A stretch of 64,000 nt of DNA, taken from Bradyrhizobium diazoefficiens (lineage in GTDB: Bacteria > Pseudomonadota > Alphaproteobacteria > Rhizobiales > Xanthobacteraceae). The notes under the pieces are model-generated. The model was not told the DNA's origin. It did not search any database and worked only from the letters and a program-made list of their open reading frames with translations. Each line of letters opens with the position of its first letter. Within the stretch, counting starts at the first letter, position 1. Of this stretch, positions 35,684 through 43,969 are shown one piece after another. The position numbers and the translations under genes are program-made. Where the stretch lies: contig NZ_CP067041.1 in the NCBI RefSeq assembly GCF_016599855.1, forward strand, positions 2,852,001 through 2,916,000. Reading direction: 5' to 3'.

Positions 35684-36065
35684 TCATGAAACTCCGCGAA
35701 GGGAATTGCGGGTGAGGCGAGGAACAGAGATTATCAAGCGGGAACGAACGGAGCAGTTCCGAAAGCCGCGGCGATCTGGCGCGCGAATTTCCACGCAGAT
35801 CCCGTTGGTCATTTCGCTCAACGCACCACCCGATCTCTGTGCTCCACAGATTTGCTCTCTGTTGCACAGATTTGCCTGTACAATAAGGAGAGGCTGAGGC
35901 GAGCGCTATGCATGGCTCGCGGGGCACCGACCGACTCTCGGGATGGACGATCGAGGCTGCGGAAATGCTTGCGCGTGTCCGCGCTCGATTGGTACGACAA
36001 GGCGGCGGCGAAGGTCCGGACCGTCAGAGTTCGGGCGATTTTGAAGACTAAGGGAGGGACACAAC
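35684..36065. promoter_or_regulatory. Divergent promoter region with tandem palindromes (35834-35875)
   Basis: This 382-bp gap holds no gene. TCTCTGTGCTCCACAGATTTGC (35834-35855) is followed directly by TCTCTGTTGCACAGATTTGC (35856-35875). Each contains a palindrome (TCTGTG-CTC-CACAGA and TCTGT-TGC-ACAGA), and the CACAGATTTGC halves repeat at exactly 20 bp. TACAAT at 35879-35884 is a good -10 for the plus strand. A regulator probably binds here as two dimers. The region from 35885 to 36065 shows nothing else convincing. Confidence 0.5.
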
Positions 36066-36521
36066 ATGCTCAAGGGCATCAATCCACTGCTCAACGCCGA
36101 CGTACTCTATGCCTTGCGTGCAATGGGGCACGGAGATCGCCTCGTGGTGTGCGATACCAATTTCCCTGCCGATTCGATCGCGCGCCAGACCGCGTTCGGT
36201 GAGTTGCTTCGCATCGACAACGTCAGTACGGCAAAGGCGATCGAGGCCATTCTATCGGTGCTGCCGCTCGATACGTTCGTCGACGATGCCGCGATCCGCA
36301 TGGAGATCGTCGGCCAGCCCCAGGAGGTGCCGCCGGTGCAGCGCGAGGTGCAGGCCGTGATCGACCGCGCCGAGGGGCGTTCCTGGCCACTGGTCGGGGT
36401 CGAGCGCCATACCTTCTATGAAAAGGCCAAGACGGCCTACTGCGTGATCGCCACCGGCGAGCGGCGCTTCTACGGCTGTTTCCTGTTCTCCAAGGGCGTC
36501 ATCGCGCCGGACGGAGAGTGA
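36066..36521 (+). CDS. RbsD/FucU-family sugar mutarotase
   Basis: This 151-residue protein matches the FucU branch: MLKGINPLLNADVLYALRAMGHGDRLVVCDTNFPADS at the N-terminus carries the family His and Asp, and FYEKAKTAYCVIATGERRFYGCFLFSKG lies at the end. Such enzymes interconvert alpha and beta anomers of fucose, ribose or related sugars. AGGGAGGG lies about ten bases before the ATG. It sits between the MFS gene and a convergent ROK regulator. It could serve the neighbouring sugar transporters, including the L-rhamnose locus, which lacks its own mutarotase here. Confidence 0.9.
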   Translation: MLKGINPLLNADVLYALRAMGHGDRLVVCDTNFPADSIARQTAFGELLRIDNVSTAKAIEAILSVLPLDTFVDDAAIRMEIVGQPQEVPPVQREVQAVIDRAEGRSWPLVGVERHTFYEKAKTAYCVIATGERRFYGCFLFSKGVIAPDGE

Positions 36522-36564
36522 TGGCAGGCCGTCGCGGCGGCGCGCGCGGTTGCGTTGTCAAAAC

Positions 36565-37854
36565 TCAAACCAGAGCCGCAGCTTTCGGTGTTCGCTCGGT
36601 CGTCTCCATGTAATTTCGGTCGACGACCCGCAGCGTCTGCCGCACCATGCCGTCGACGATTGCCGCCGACTTGCTTGGACGTAAATATATCGCGGTGGAC
36701 TTGAGCAGCCACGGCAACACCGCCTGCTCGAGCCGCTCCTCATAAGCGTTGCGCATCATGTCGAAAGCCTGCAAGCCGGGACCGGCCAGGACGACGTGGT
36801 GCGGGCGCAGCACCGATATCGTTGCGGCGACCGCCTCGGCAAGCGCGTTGCCCGCCTGCCGGAACAATTGCTCGAGGCGGGGATCGCCGTCCCGCGCTCT
36901 GTCTCGCAGCAGGGCCATCTGCGCCTCCGAGGGTTGTTGCGAGGTCGCGGGCGGCAGGTCGATAAAGGTGCGGGCGTCGCGGTAGAGCGCGTAATCGGCG
37001 AGATAGGCCTCGACGCAGCCACGCTGACCGCAGCGGCATTGCGGCCCGTTCGGCGCGAACTTGACGTGGCCGATCTCGCTGCTGGCGCCGCCGCCCCAAC
37101 GTGCCTCGCCGTCGACGAGGACGCCCATCCCGACGCCGTGGCCGACCATGATCGTGGCTGCCACGCCCTCCGCCAGGGCCGGTTCAGTCGCTGCGAGGTC
37201 CAGTGCAACCGGGACGGCGTCGTTCGCCGTCACGACGTCGACCTCGAACGCCTTGCGGGTCGGCGTCGCCAGATCGACATCGGTGACGGACAGCGCAGGA
37301 CTCCAGAGGTGGTGGCCGGTGTCGGCATTGACGATGCCCTGCAGCGCGATTCCGATTCCCAGCAGCCGGCGCCGCGGGGTGGCCGTCGCGGCAAGCGTGG
37401 CATCGATTTGCGCGATCACGATGTTGCAGAGCGCGTCGGCGCCGAGCGCGCGGGTCTGGAGTGCGAGCCGCGATTGCGCCAGGCCAGCGCCACTGAAATC
37501 CGCGATCAATGTCTCGATCAGGTTCATGCGCAGCGAGACCGCAACGATGCGGCCAAACTCCGGATTCAGGGTCAGCTGTATGGCCGGCCGACCGCGACGA
37601 CGGCCATTCAGCCCGTCCGCATCCTCGTCGTTGGTATCGTCTGGCAAGGACGTCACCGCGGCGGTTTCGGATACCAGGTCTTCGGCCATCATCCTCGATG
37701 TGATGGCCGAAACAGCCGGGAAGCTCAGCCCGGTGTTTCGTGCAAGCTCCACGCGCGGCATGGGCCCCTGACGCCGCAGGGCTTCGATGAGACGGCCGCG
37801 ATTTGATCCGCGCGCCGGGCCTGGACCGCGCACCGGCTTGAGCTCATCGCCCAT
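36565..37854 (-). CDS. ROK-family transcriptional regulator
   Basis: This 429-residue NagC/XylR-type repressor has an N-terminal winged helix (NRGRLIEALRRQGPMPRVELARNTGLSFPAVSAI, residues 15-48) and a C-terminal ROK sugar-kinase-like domain. The zinc-binding signature is visible as CRCGQRGCVEAYLADYAL near residue 270, preceded by EIGHVKFAPNG. The start at 37854 is chosen because AAAGGA lies seven bases upstream; longer frames run through the promoter region. It is divergent from a sugar ABC transporter, and two operator-like palindromes lie between them. Control of that transporter by a sugar ligand is inferred. Confidence 0.92.
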   Translation of the reverse strand: MGDELKPVRGPGPARGSNRGRLIEALRRQGPMPRVELARNTGLSFPAVSAITSRMMAEDLVSETAAVTSLPDDTNDEDADGLNGRRRGRPAIQLTLNPEFGRIVAVSLRMNLIETLIADFSGAGLAQSRLALQTRALGADALCNIVIAQIDATLAATATPRRRLLGIGIALQGIVNADTGHHLWSPALSVTDVDLATPTRKAFEVDVVTANDAVPVALDLAATEPALAEGVAATIMVGHGVGMGVLVDGEARWGGGASSEIGHVKFAPNGPQCRCGQRGCVEAYLADYALYRDARTFIDLPPATSQQPSEAQMALLRDRARDGDPRLEQLFRQAGNALAEAVAATISVLRPHHVVLAGPGLQAFDMMRNAYEERLEQAVLPWLLKSTAIYLRPSKSAAIVDGMVRQTLRVVDRNYMETTERTPKAAALV

Positions 37855-37875
37855 GGGATAATCCTTTAATTCGCT

Positions 37876-37895
37876 TGTCGAAATTATCTTCGACA
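37876..37895. promoter_or_regulatory. Palindromic candidate operator upstream of the ROK gene
   Basis: TGTCGAAATTATCTTCGACA has perfect 7-bp arms (TGTCGAA/TTCGACA) around ATTATC. It lies 22 bases before the ROK start codon, where autorepression would act. Confidence 0.5.
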
Positions 37896-37997
37896 TTCGA
37901 CTTTGGTGCATGCCGTTCGATGTCGCGATGTCGCGCCAAATAGGGCACATCCTACCGCGCTTGCTATTGGTGCGTGAAGTTGTAACGAAAATCACGC

Positions 37998-38044
37998 TTG
38001 ACGAGCCAATTTCCTCTTCCTAATTTATTCGCGCGGGAAATAAA
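37998..38044 (+). promoter_or_regulatory. Promoter with overlapping Mlc/NagC-like operator for the sugar ABC operon
   Basis: TTGACG (37998-38003) and TAATTT (38021-38026) are spaced by exactly 17 bases. TTTATT-CGCGCGGGA-AATAAA (38024-38044) overlaps the -10. Its TTATT...CGCG...AATAA layout resembles operators of the ROK repressors Mlc and NagC. Binding there would block RNA polymerase. Confidence 0.55.
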
Positions 38045-38107
38045 ATAAAGGCGCAATAAGCGCCGGACGTCAACCCCGGATACCGGCTTGACGAAAGGGA
38101 GGTGCAT

Positions 38108-39073
38108 ATGAACAGTTCACTGAAGAAATGGATCGTGCCGTTTTGCGCGAGCGCAGCGGTGCTCGCGATGACCACCGGTTGGGCTCAGGCCCAGCAGAAA
38201 AAGACCATCGCGCTGGTGACCAATGTCGCGGCCGACTTCTGGACCATCGCCGGCCGCGGGCTTGAGAAGGCGCAGAAGGAGCATCCGGACTACAACATCG
38301 AGCTGATCGTCACGAACGAAGGGACCGCGGCCGGCCAGCGTCGCGAGCTGGACGACCTGCTGGTGCGCGGCGTCGCCGGCATCTCCATCTCTGTCGACGA
38401 TGCCGCGCACGCGACCGAAGAGCTCAACAAGGTCGCGGCCAAGACCGTGTTGATCACCACGGACAGCGACGCGCCGCAGAGCAAGCGTCTTGCCTATATC
38501 GGCACCGACAACGTTGCGGCCGGACGGCAGGCCGGTGAGGAGATCAAGAAAGCGCTCCCGAACGGCGGCAAGATTGCGTTGTTCGTCGGCACGATGGACG
38601 CCGACAATGCCCGCGAGCGGGTGCAGGGTATCAAGGAAGCGATCGCCGGCACCAAGATCGAGCTGGTCGACGTGTACACCGATCAAGTGGACTCCGCCAA
38701 GGCCAAGGCGAACATGGAGAACGTGCTCGTCAAATATCCCGACATTGCGCTCTTGTCCGGCCTGTGGAGCTACGAGACGCCGCTGATCTACGACGCAGTC
38801 AAGGCCGCTGGAAAGGCCGGCAAGGTGAAGATCGTCGGCTTCGACGAGGATCAGCGTACGCTGCGCGGGATTTCCGACGGCACCATCGAATCGACGGTCG
38901 TGCAGCAGCCGTACGAGTTCGGTTACCTCTCCGCCACCAACATCATCAAGACGTTGAACGGCGACAAGTCCTGGATTCCGGCGGATAGCAAGCTGATCGT
39001 GCCGACAAAGGTGATCAGCAAGTCCAACGTCGCGGAGTTCACCGCGCAGATGAAGGAATTGCTGAAGAAGTAA
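38108..39073 (+). CDS. Sugar ABC transporter substrate-binding protein (CUT2 type)
   Basis: This 321-residue periplasmic protein has a signal peptide (KWIVPFCASAAVLAMTTGWAQAQ) and a type I periplasmic fold of the ribose-binding (RbsB) class. The first strand is KTIALVTNVAADFWTIAGRG, and LLSGLWSYETPLIYDAVKAAG and VKIVGFDEDQRTLRGI are hinge-region blocks. The ATG at 38108 with AGGGAGG six bases upstream is preferred to a GTG at 38102. It heads a binding protein-ATPase-permease operon controlled, by position, by the divergent ROK regulator. The sugar is unknown. Confidence 0.92.
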   Translation: MNSSLKKWIVPFCASAAVLAMTTGWAQAQQKKTIALVTNVAADFWTIAGRGLEKAQKEHPDYNIELIVTNEGTAAGQRRELDDLLVRGVAGISISVDDAAHATEELNKVAAKTVLITTDSDAPQSKRLAYIGTDNVAAGRQAGEEIKKALPNGGKIALFVGTMDADNARERVQGIKEAIAGTKIELVDVYTDQVDSAKAKANMENVLVKYPDIALLSGLWSYETPLIYDAVKAAGKAGKVKIVGFDEDQRTLRGISDGTIESTVVQQPYEFGYLSATNIIKTLNGDKSWIPADSKLIVPTKVISKSNVAEFTAQMKELLKK

Positions 39074-39079
39074 GTGCTT

Positions 39080-39112
39080 CAACGCCCGGCTGCCATTGGC
39101 CGCCGGGCGTTG
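39080..39112 (+). other. Intercistronic hairpin after the binding-protein gene
   Basis: CAACGCCCGGC (39080-39090) and GCCGGGCGTTG (39102-39112) form a perfect 11-bp stem with an 11-nt loop that can itself fold. It begins seven bases after the binding-protein stop. Such hairpins commonly protect the 5' message and raise binding-protein output over ATPase and permease. No U-run follows, so full termination is unlikely. Confidence 0.65.
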
Positions 39113-39130
39113 TGCCGGAGGGAACGCCGA

Positions 39131-40657
39131 ATGGCGCAGACGCTGCTGGAGCTTGCCGGGATCAGCAAGACCTATCCTGGTGTCAGGGCCCTCGACGATG
39201 TCAGCCTGTGCGTGCGCCGCGGCGAGGTGGTGGGCCTGATCGGCGAGAACGGGGCCGGCAAATCGACGCTGATGCGTGTGTTGGGCGGTGTGATCGCGCC
39301 GAGCGAGGGCGTGATCCGCGTCGGCGACGACGAGTATCCCCAAATGACGGTGCGTGAGGCGACGCGGGTCGGCATCGCCTTCGTGCATCAGGAACTGAAC
39401 CTGTTCGAGAATCTCGACGTTGCCGCGAACGTCTTTATCGGACGCGAGAAGCTCGTAGGCGGCCCGCTGAAGCTGGTGGACAGCGCAGATATGCACGCCC
39501 GCGTGACGCCGCTGCTGGAGCGGCTGGGTGCCGATTTCACCCCTGACACGCTGGTCGACAATTTGTCGATCGCCGAACGTCAGATGGTCGAGATCGCCAA
39601 GGCGCTCTCGATCGACGCCCGCGTGATCATCATGGACGAGCCGACCTCGAGCCTGACGATTTCGGAGACCGAGCGGCTGCTGGAGGTGATTGCCGATTTG
39701 AAGGCACACGGCATCGCAGTGATCTATATCTCCCACCGGCTCGGCGAGATCATGACCTGCGCCGACCGCGTGGTGGTGCTGCGCGACGGGCGCACGGTGG
39801 GAGAGCTGGCGCGGGACAAGCTCAGCCATGCCGCAATGATCCGGCTGATGATCGGCCGCGACCTGAAAGCGCTGCATACACCACCGAAACGGCCGCCGCA
39901 GCCGGGCGGCTGCGACATCGTCGGCCTCGTGACGTCAGCGTTCCCCGACCGGCAGATCGATCTTTCCGTGTGGCATGGCGAGATCCTCGGACTGGCGGGG
40001 CTGGTGGGCGCTGGTCGCACCTCGCTTGCCCGCGCGGCTTTTGGCGTCGACCCGCTGCTGGGCGGCGAGATCAGGATCGACAACGCGCCGGTCGAAATCG
40101 CATCGCCCCGGGACGCGATCAGGCAAGGCATCTATCTGGTGCCGGAGGACCGCAAGAAAACCGGGCTCGTGCTGGAGCTGCCGATCCGCGAGAACGTGAC
40201 GTTGGCGAGCCTGCTGAACTATGCCCGGATGTGGCTGGTCAATGGTGCGGCCGAGCGCAATATCGCGAAGGAGCAGGTCAGGCGGCTCTCCATCAAGGTG
40301 CCGAGCATCGACATGGAGGCCGTGACGCTCTCCGGCGGCAACCAGCAGAAGGTCGTGCTGGGCAAGTGGCTTTCCATGCAGCCGCGCGTCATGTTCTTCG
40401 ACGAGCCGACCCGCGGCATCGATGTCGGTGCCAAGAGCGAGATCTACGCGCTGATGCGCGAACTCGCCGACCAGGGCGTCGCGATCGTGATGATCTCCTC
40501 GGATATGGAGGAGGTCATCGGCGTCTCCGACCGGATCGCGGTCATGCATGAAGGCAGCGTCAGCGGCGTGCTGGAACGCCCGCAATTCAGTGAATACAAC
40601 GTGCTAAGGCTTGCAATGGGCCAGGCGCTGGAAACCGTGGAAGCCGCTGCGCAATGA
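39131..40657 (+). CDS. Sugar ABC transporter ATP-binding protein (CUT2, tandem ATPase domains)
   Basis: This 508-residue cytoplasmic ATPase has two ABC domains of the RbsA type. Domain 1 has Walker [13 protein letters not shown] (about residues 39-50), signature LSIAERQMVEIAKAL (about 145) and Walker B VIIMDEPTSSL. Domain 2 has a degenerate Walker A (GLVGAGRTSLARAAFG near 290), signature [15 protein letters not shown] near 400 and Walker [13 protein letters not shown]. This asymmetry is normal for the family. The start MAQTLLELAG at 39131 has GGAGGGA about eight bases upstream. It overlaps the permease gene by four bases. Confidence 0.93.
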   Translation: MAQTLLELAGISKTYPGVRALDDVSLCVRRGEVVGLIGENGAGKSTLMRVLGGVIAPSEGVIRVGDDEYPQMTVREATRVGIAFVHQELNLFENLDVAANVFIGREKLVGGPLKLVDSADMHARVTPLLERLGADFTPDTLVDNLSIAERQMVEIAKALSIDARVIIMDEPTSSLTISETERLLEVIADLKAHGIAVIYISHRLGEIMTCADRVVVLRDGRTVGELARDKLSHAAMIRLMIGRDLKALHTPPKRPPQPGGCDIVGLVTSAFPDRQIDLSVWHGEILGLAGLVGAGRTSLARAAFGVDPLLGGEIRIDNAPVEIASPRDAIRQGIYLVPEDRKKTGLVLELPIRENVTLASLLNYARMWLVNGAAERNIAKEQVRRLSIKVPSIDMEAVTLSGGNQQKVVLGKWLSMQPRVMFFDEPTRGIDVGAKSEIYALMRELADQGVAIVMISSDMEEVIGVSDRIAVMHEGSVSGVLERPQFSEYNVLRLAMGQALETVEAAAQ

Positions 40658-41712
40658 ACAAGAAAGAACTCGGCCTCGGCCTTCTGCTCGTGGTGATTTC
40701 CGCCATCACGGGCATGATCAATCCGGCCTTCCTGTCGGTGGTGAACCTGCTGAACATGGCCAATCTGATCGGCCTGTTCGGCGTGTTTGCGCTTGGCGAA
40801 GGGCTCGTGATCATCACCGGCGGCATCGACCTTTCGCTCGGCTCGATGTTCGCGCTGCTCGGTGTGGTCTTTGTCGATCTTCTGACGACTTACCAGGTTC
40901 CCTGGCCCCTGGCGCTGCTGGCTGTGTTGCTGGGCGGACTGGCGCTGGGGGCCGTTCAGGGCGTCCTGATCACCAGGCTGAAGATGCAGCCCTTCATCGT
41001 GACGCTGTGCGGGCTGCTGATCTATCGCGGCGCCGCCCGCTACTATACGACTGACTCGACACGCGGCTTCGGCTACGGCGACGAGGCCGGGACCCTGAGC
41101 AACATTGCCTCCGGAAATGTGGCGGGCATCCCGAATACCTTCATCCTCCTGATTATCGTTGCGCTCGTCCTCGGTGTGCTGCTGCACCGTTCGGTCTACG
41201 GACGCTGGCTTTATGCCGTCGGCAAGAACGAGGAGGCGGCGCGCTTCTCCGGCATCAACACGAATATGGTGATCGCAACTGCCTATATCATCAGTGGAGG
41301 GCTCGCTGGAGTTGCGACGGTCTTGTTCGTGTTCTACACGAACTCGGTGTCTCCGAGCTCCTTCGGCAATTTCTACGAGCTCTACGCGATCGCGGCTGCC
41401 GTGCTAGGCGGCTGCAGCCTGCGCGGCGGCGAGGGTTCAATTCTCGGTATCGTGCTGGGGACTGCGCTGCTGCAGGTGCTGCAGAACCTCGTCAATATCC
41501 TGGGCATCCCCAATTCCCTGAACTTCGCCGTGATGGGAACGGTGATTCTGATCGGCGTGTTGGCGGATCAACAATTGCAGGAACGACGCCGGCGCAAGCT
41601 GGCGCTGGCCGGTCTCGCCCGCACGGCGCCCAAACCCACTGTTTTGCAGGGAGAGCCGGGCGCGCCACGCGGTCCGGCGGCCTTGCCAACCGGTACCGGC
41701 GACCGCGGTTAA
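40654..41712 (+). CDS. Sugar ABC transporter permease (CUT2)
   Basis: This 352-residue inner-membrane permease of the RbsC/AraH class has eight to ten hydrophobic segments and the family mark IITGGIDLSLGSMFALLGV near residue 55. GKNEEAARFSGINTNMV near 190 and AVLGGCSLRGGEGSILGIVLG near 250 are also conserved. The C-terminus carries an unusual polar extension of about 35 residues after the last membrane helix (QERRRRKLALAGLART onward). It is coupled to the ATPase by an ATGA overlap and completes the transporter. Confidence 0.92.
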   Translation: MNKKELGLGLLLVVISAITGMINPAFLSVVNLLNMANLIGLFGVFALGEGLVIITGGIDLSLGSMFALLGVVFVDLLTTYQVPWPLALLAVLLGGLALGAVQGVLITRLKMQPFIVTLCGLLIYRGAARYYTTDSTRGFGYGDEAGTLSNIASGNVAGIPNTFILLIIVALVLGVLLHRSVYGRWLYAVGKNEEAARFSGINTNMVIATAYIISGGLAGVATVLFVFYTNSVSPSSFGNFYELYAIAAAVLGGCSLRGGEGSILGIVLGTALLQVLQNLVNILGIPNSLNFAVMGTVILIGVLADQQLQERRRRKLALAGLARTAPKPTVLQGEPGAPRGPAALPTGTGDRG

Positions 41713-41783
41713 AACTGAAGCACGTTTCTGGCTGAAAGGCTTTGAGCGGGACCGCGACAGGCGATCCCCACCATCAAAGCGTC

Positions 41784-42542
41784 TCAGACCCAGCCGCCAT
41801 CGACGATGTAGTGCTGAGCGGTGCAAGCGGAGGCTTCGTCGGAAGCGAGGAAGACCGTGAATTTCGCGACCTCGTCCGGTACCAGCCTGCGCTTCAGGCA
41901 CTGTCGTTGCTGCAGTTCGGTCTCGCCCGCCGGCGTCATCCATTTCTCGAGCTGGCGCTCGGTCATGATCCAGCCCGGCGCGATCGCGTTGACGCGGATA
42001 TTGTAGGGACCGTAGTCGCGCGCCAGCGAGCGCGTCAGGCCGATCACGCCTGATTTGCTGGCGGTGTAGGCCGCCATGCCGCCTTGTCCGGCGATCCACG
42101 ACACCGAGCCGAAATTGATGATGGCGCCGGCGTTTGCCGCCTTCATGTCCGGCAGCACGGCTTGCGAGGCAAAGAACTGGTGCTTCAGATTCACCGCGAT
42201 GCGGTCGTCCCAATATTCCGGCGTCATCTCCTCGGTGTTGTGCCGCTCGTCATGCGCCGCGTTGTTGATCAGGATGTTGATCGCACCGTGCGCCTTGCGC
42301 GCTTCCGTGACGCCGGCGCGCAGCGCGGGGATGTCGGTCAGGTCGACGCGTTGGAAATGCGCAGCCAGGCGCTGATCGGATAGGGCGCGTGCCAGGCGTT
42401 GTCCCTCATCGACCTTGATGTCGAAGAACACGACCTTGGATTTCTGCTCCGCAAAGCGCCGCACGATCGCAGCGCCAATCCCGGCTGCGCCTCCGGTGAC
42501 TAGCACGACCTTGCCGGCGAGGTCGGAATAGATGGCAGCCAT
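41784..42542 (-). CDS. SDR-family NAD(P)-dependent oxidoreductase
   Basis: This 252-residue classical short-chain dehydrogenase has the cofactor motif VTGGAAGIGAA (about residues 15-25), then VFFDIKVDEG, with an Asp that suggests NAD preference. It also has NNAAHD near 90, a catalytic Ser in NFGSVSWIAG near 137 and Y-x-x-x-K in AAYTASKSGV near 150. Related rhizobial proteins oxidise L-fucose, L-rhamnose or other sugars, which suits the surroundings, but the substrate is open. Longer frames to 42626 run into the upstream gap and are rejected. Confidence 0.9.
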   Translation of the reverse strand: MAAIYSDLAGKVVLVTGGAAGIGAAIVRRFAEQKSKVVFFDIKVDEGQRLARALSDQRLAAHFQRVDLTDIPALRAGVTEARKAHGAINILINNAAHDERHNTEEMTPEYWDDRIAVNLKHQFFASQAVLPDMKAANAGAIINFGSVSWIAGQGGMAAYTASKSGVIGLTRSLARDYGPYNIRVNAIAPGWIMTERQLEKWMTPAGETELQQRQCLKRRLVPDEVAKFTVFLASDEASACTAQHYIVDGGWV

Positions 42543-42638
42543 GGCACCTCTCAGTTTGTTGCGGGCAGCGCGACCGGCGGCCCCGACTCTTTTCCAGACC
42601 TTAGCCATTCCCTCCGTGAGGTGCATAGGTCAGAATTT

Positions 42639-42661
42639 GTGTTGCGTACCTCAAAAATCGG
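42639..42661. promoter_or_regulatory. Candidate LacI-type operator, site A
   Basis: TGTGTTGCGTACCTCAAAAA, between the SDR gene and the CUT1 transporter operon, matches at most positions the TGCGTTGCGCACCTCAGAAA before the isomerase operon at 48590. TTTGTG and CTCAAA form an imperfect inverted repeat around it. The regulator is inferred to be the LacI protein at 47524-48573. Confidence 0.5.
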
Positions 42662-42707
42662 GAGCAGGATTGCGGCCAAAGAATAAGAGCCGATTGGGAG
42701 GACTGTG

Positions 42708-43967
42708 ATGAGACTGCTCGAGAAGCTGGGACTCGCCGCTGCTGCATGCCTCCTTATGGCCAACGTCGCCATAGCCGACACGACCGTGAAATGGCTGCAC
42801 ATCGAGGTGAATCCGGCCCAGGTGAAGATCTGGGAGGAAGTCGCGCGTGCCTATGAGGCCTCGCATCCGGGCGTCAAGATCGAGATGCAGTTCCTCGAGA
42901 ACGAGGCCTACAAGGCCAAGTTGCCGACCATCCTGCAATCCAAGGACCGGCCGAACATCATCTACAGCTGGGCCGGCGGGGTCCTGGAGACACAGATCGA
43001 GGCCGGCGTCCTCGACGACATCACCGATCAGGTGAAGGGCTACAGCGACAGCCTCACGCCGGCGGCGCTCGCTGCCTTCACCAGCAATGGCCGCATCTAC
43101 GGTCTGCCGATCGCGCTGTCGCAGGTCGGCTTCCTCTGCAACAAAGAGCTGATGGCCAAGGCGAAGGTCGATCCCGCCGGAATCAAAACCTGGGACGATC
43201 TGCTCGCCGCAGTGAAAATGCTGAAGGCGGCCGCCGTGACGCCGATCGTGGTCGGCGGTGCCGACAAATGGCCGCTGCACTTCTATTGGACCCATCTTGC
43301 GGTGCGCATCGGCGGCAAGTCGGCCTTCGACGCTGCAGTGCGCGGCGAGAATGGCGGCTTTGCCGGCGAGACCTTCCAGAAATCCGGCGAGCTGTTCAAG
43401 CAGCTCATTGATCTCCAGCCATTCCAGAACGGTTTTCTTGGATTCAAAAACCCTCAGGCCGTCGGCTATTTCGGCGACGGCAAGGCGGCGATGACGCTCG
43501 CGATCAGCACGGTTTACAATTTGCAGCGCGCTCTCGCCGCCGACAAGGTGGGATTGAGCGAGGACAAGATCTGCTGGTTCGATTTCCCTGTCGTGGCCGG
43601 CGGCAAGGGCGCGCCGACGGATACGCTTGGCGGTATCACCGGCTGGCTCATTACCAAGGACTCGCCGAAGGAAGCGGTCGATTTCTTGAAATACTTCATC
43701 TCCAAGGACGTGCAGACGCGGCTTGCCGCCGGCAACTTCATCATCCCCGTGGTGCAGGGTGCGGACGCAGGCCTCAACAATTCCTTCATGAAGCTGATCG
43801 CGGCCAATCTGGCGAAGTCGAACTATCACCAGAACTTCTATGACCAGAGCCTCGGCCCCTCGGTCGGCCGCGTCGTCAACGACGTCTCCGCGGAGATCGC
43901 CGGCGGCAGCATGACCCCGCAGGAGGCTGCGAAAGCGATCGAAGCGGCGCGGAAGCAAGGCAACTGA
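42708..43967 (+). CDS. Sugar ABC transporter substrate-binding protein (CUT1, family 1)
   Basis: This 419-residue extracellular solute-binding protein has a signal peptide (LGLAAAACLLMANVAIA) and a mature start at DTTVKWLHIEVN. The family 1 core is visible in YEASHPGVKIEMQFLENEAYKAKL near 45, YSWAGGVLETQIEAGVLDDIT near 90 and GITGWLITKDSPKEAVDFLKYF near 310. ATG 42708 with GGGAGGA six bases upstream is preferred to the preceding GTG. It heads binding protein-permease-permease with no ATPase. Confidence 0.92.
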   Translation: MRLLEKLGLAAAACLLMANVAIADTTVKWLHIEVNPAQVKIWEEVARAYEASHPGVKIEMQFLENEAYKAKLPTILQSKDRPNIIYSWAGGVLETQIEAGVLDDITDQVKGYSDSLTPAALAAFTSNGRIYGLPIALSQVGFLCNKELMAKAKVDPAGIKTWDDLLAAVKMLKAAAVTPIVVGGADKWPLHFYWTHLAVRIGGKSAFDAAVRGENGGFAGETFQKSGELFKQLIDLQPFQNGFLGFKNPQAVGYFGDGKAAMTLAISTVYNLQRALAADKVGLSEDKICWFDFPVVAGGKGAPTDTLGGITGWLITKDSPKEAVDFLKYFISKDVQTRLAAGNFIIPVVQGADAGLNNSFMKLIAANLAKSNYHQNFYDQSLGPSVGRVVNDVSAEIAGGSMTPQEAAKAIEAARKQGN

Positions 43968-43969
43968 CC

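Noticed and set aside
33012..35927. 971-codon open frame on the minus strand across the aldehyde dehydrogenase and MFS regions
   Set aside because: It is antisense to a clear aldehyde dehydrogenase and out of frame with a clear MFS gene. The product is Arg/Ala-rich without domains, as expected from high-GC shadows.
35852..36202. 116-codon frame overlapping the FucU-like start
   Set aside because: It overlaps the better-supported mutarotase gene and the palindromic promoter region, and the product has no family resemblance.
38117..39877. 586-codon minus-strand frame opposite the binding-protein and ATPase genes
   Set aside because: It lies wholly antisense to two well-recognised genes. Composition is rich in His, Asp and Arg with no family resemblance.
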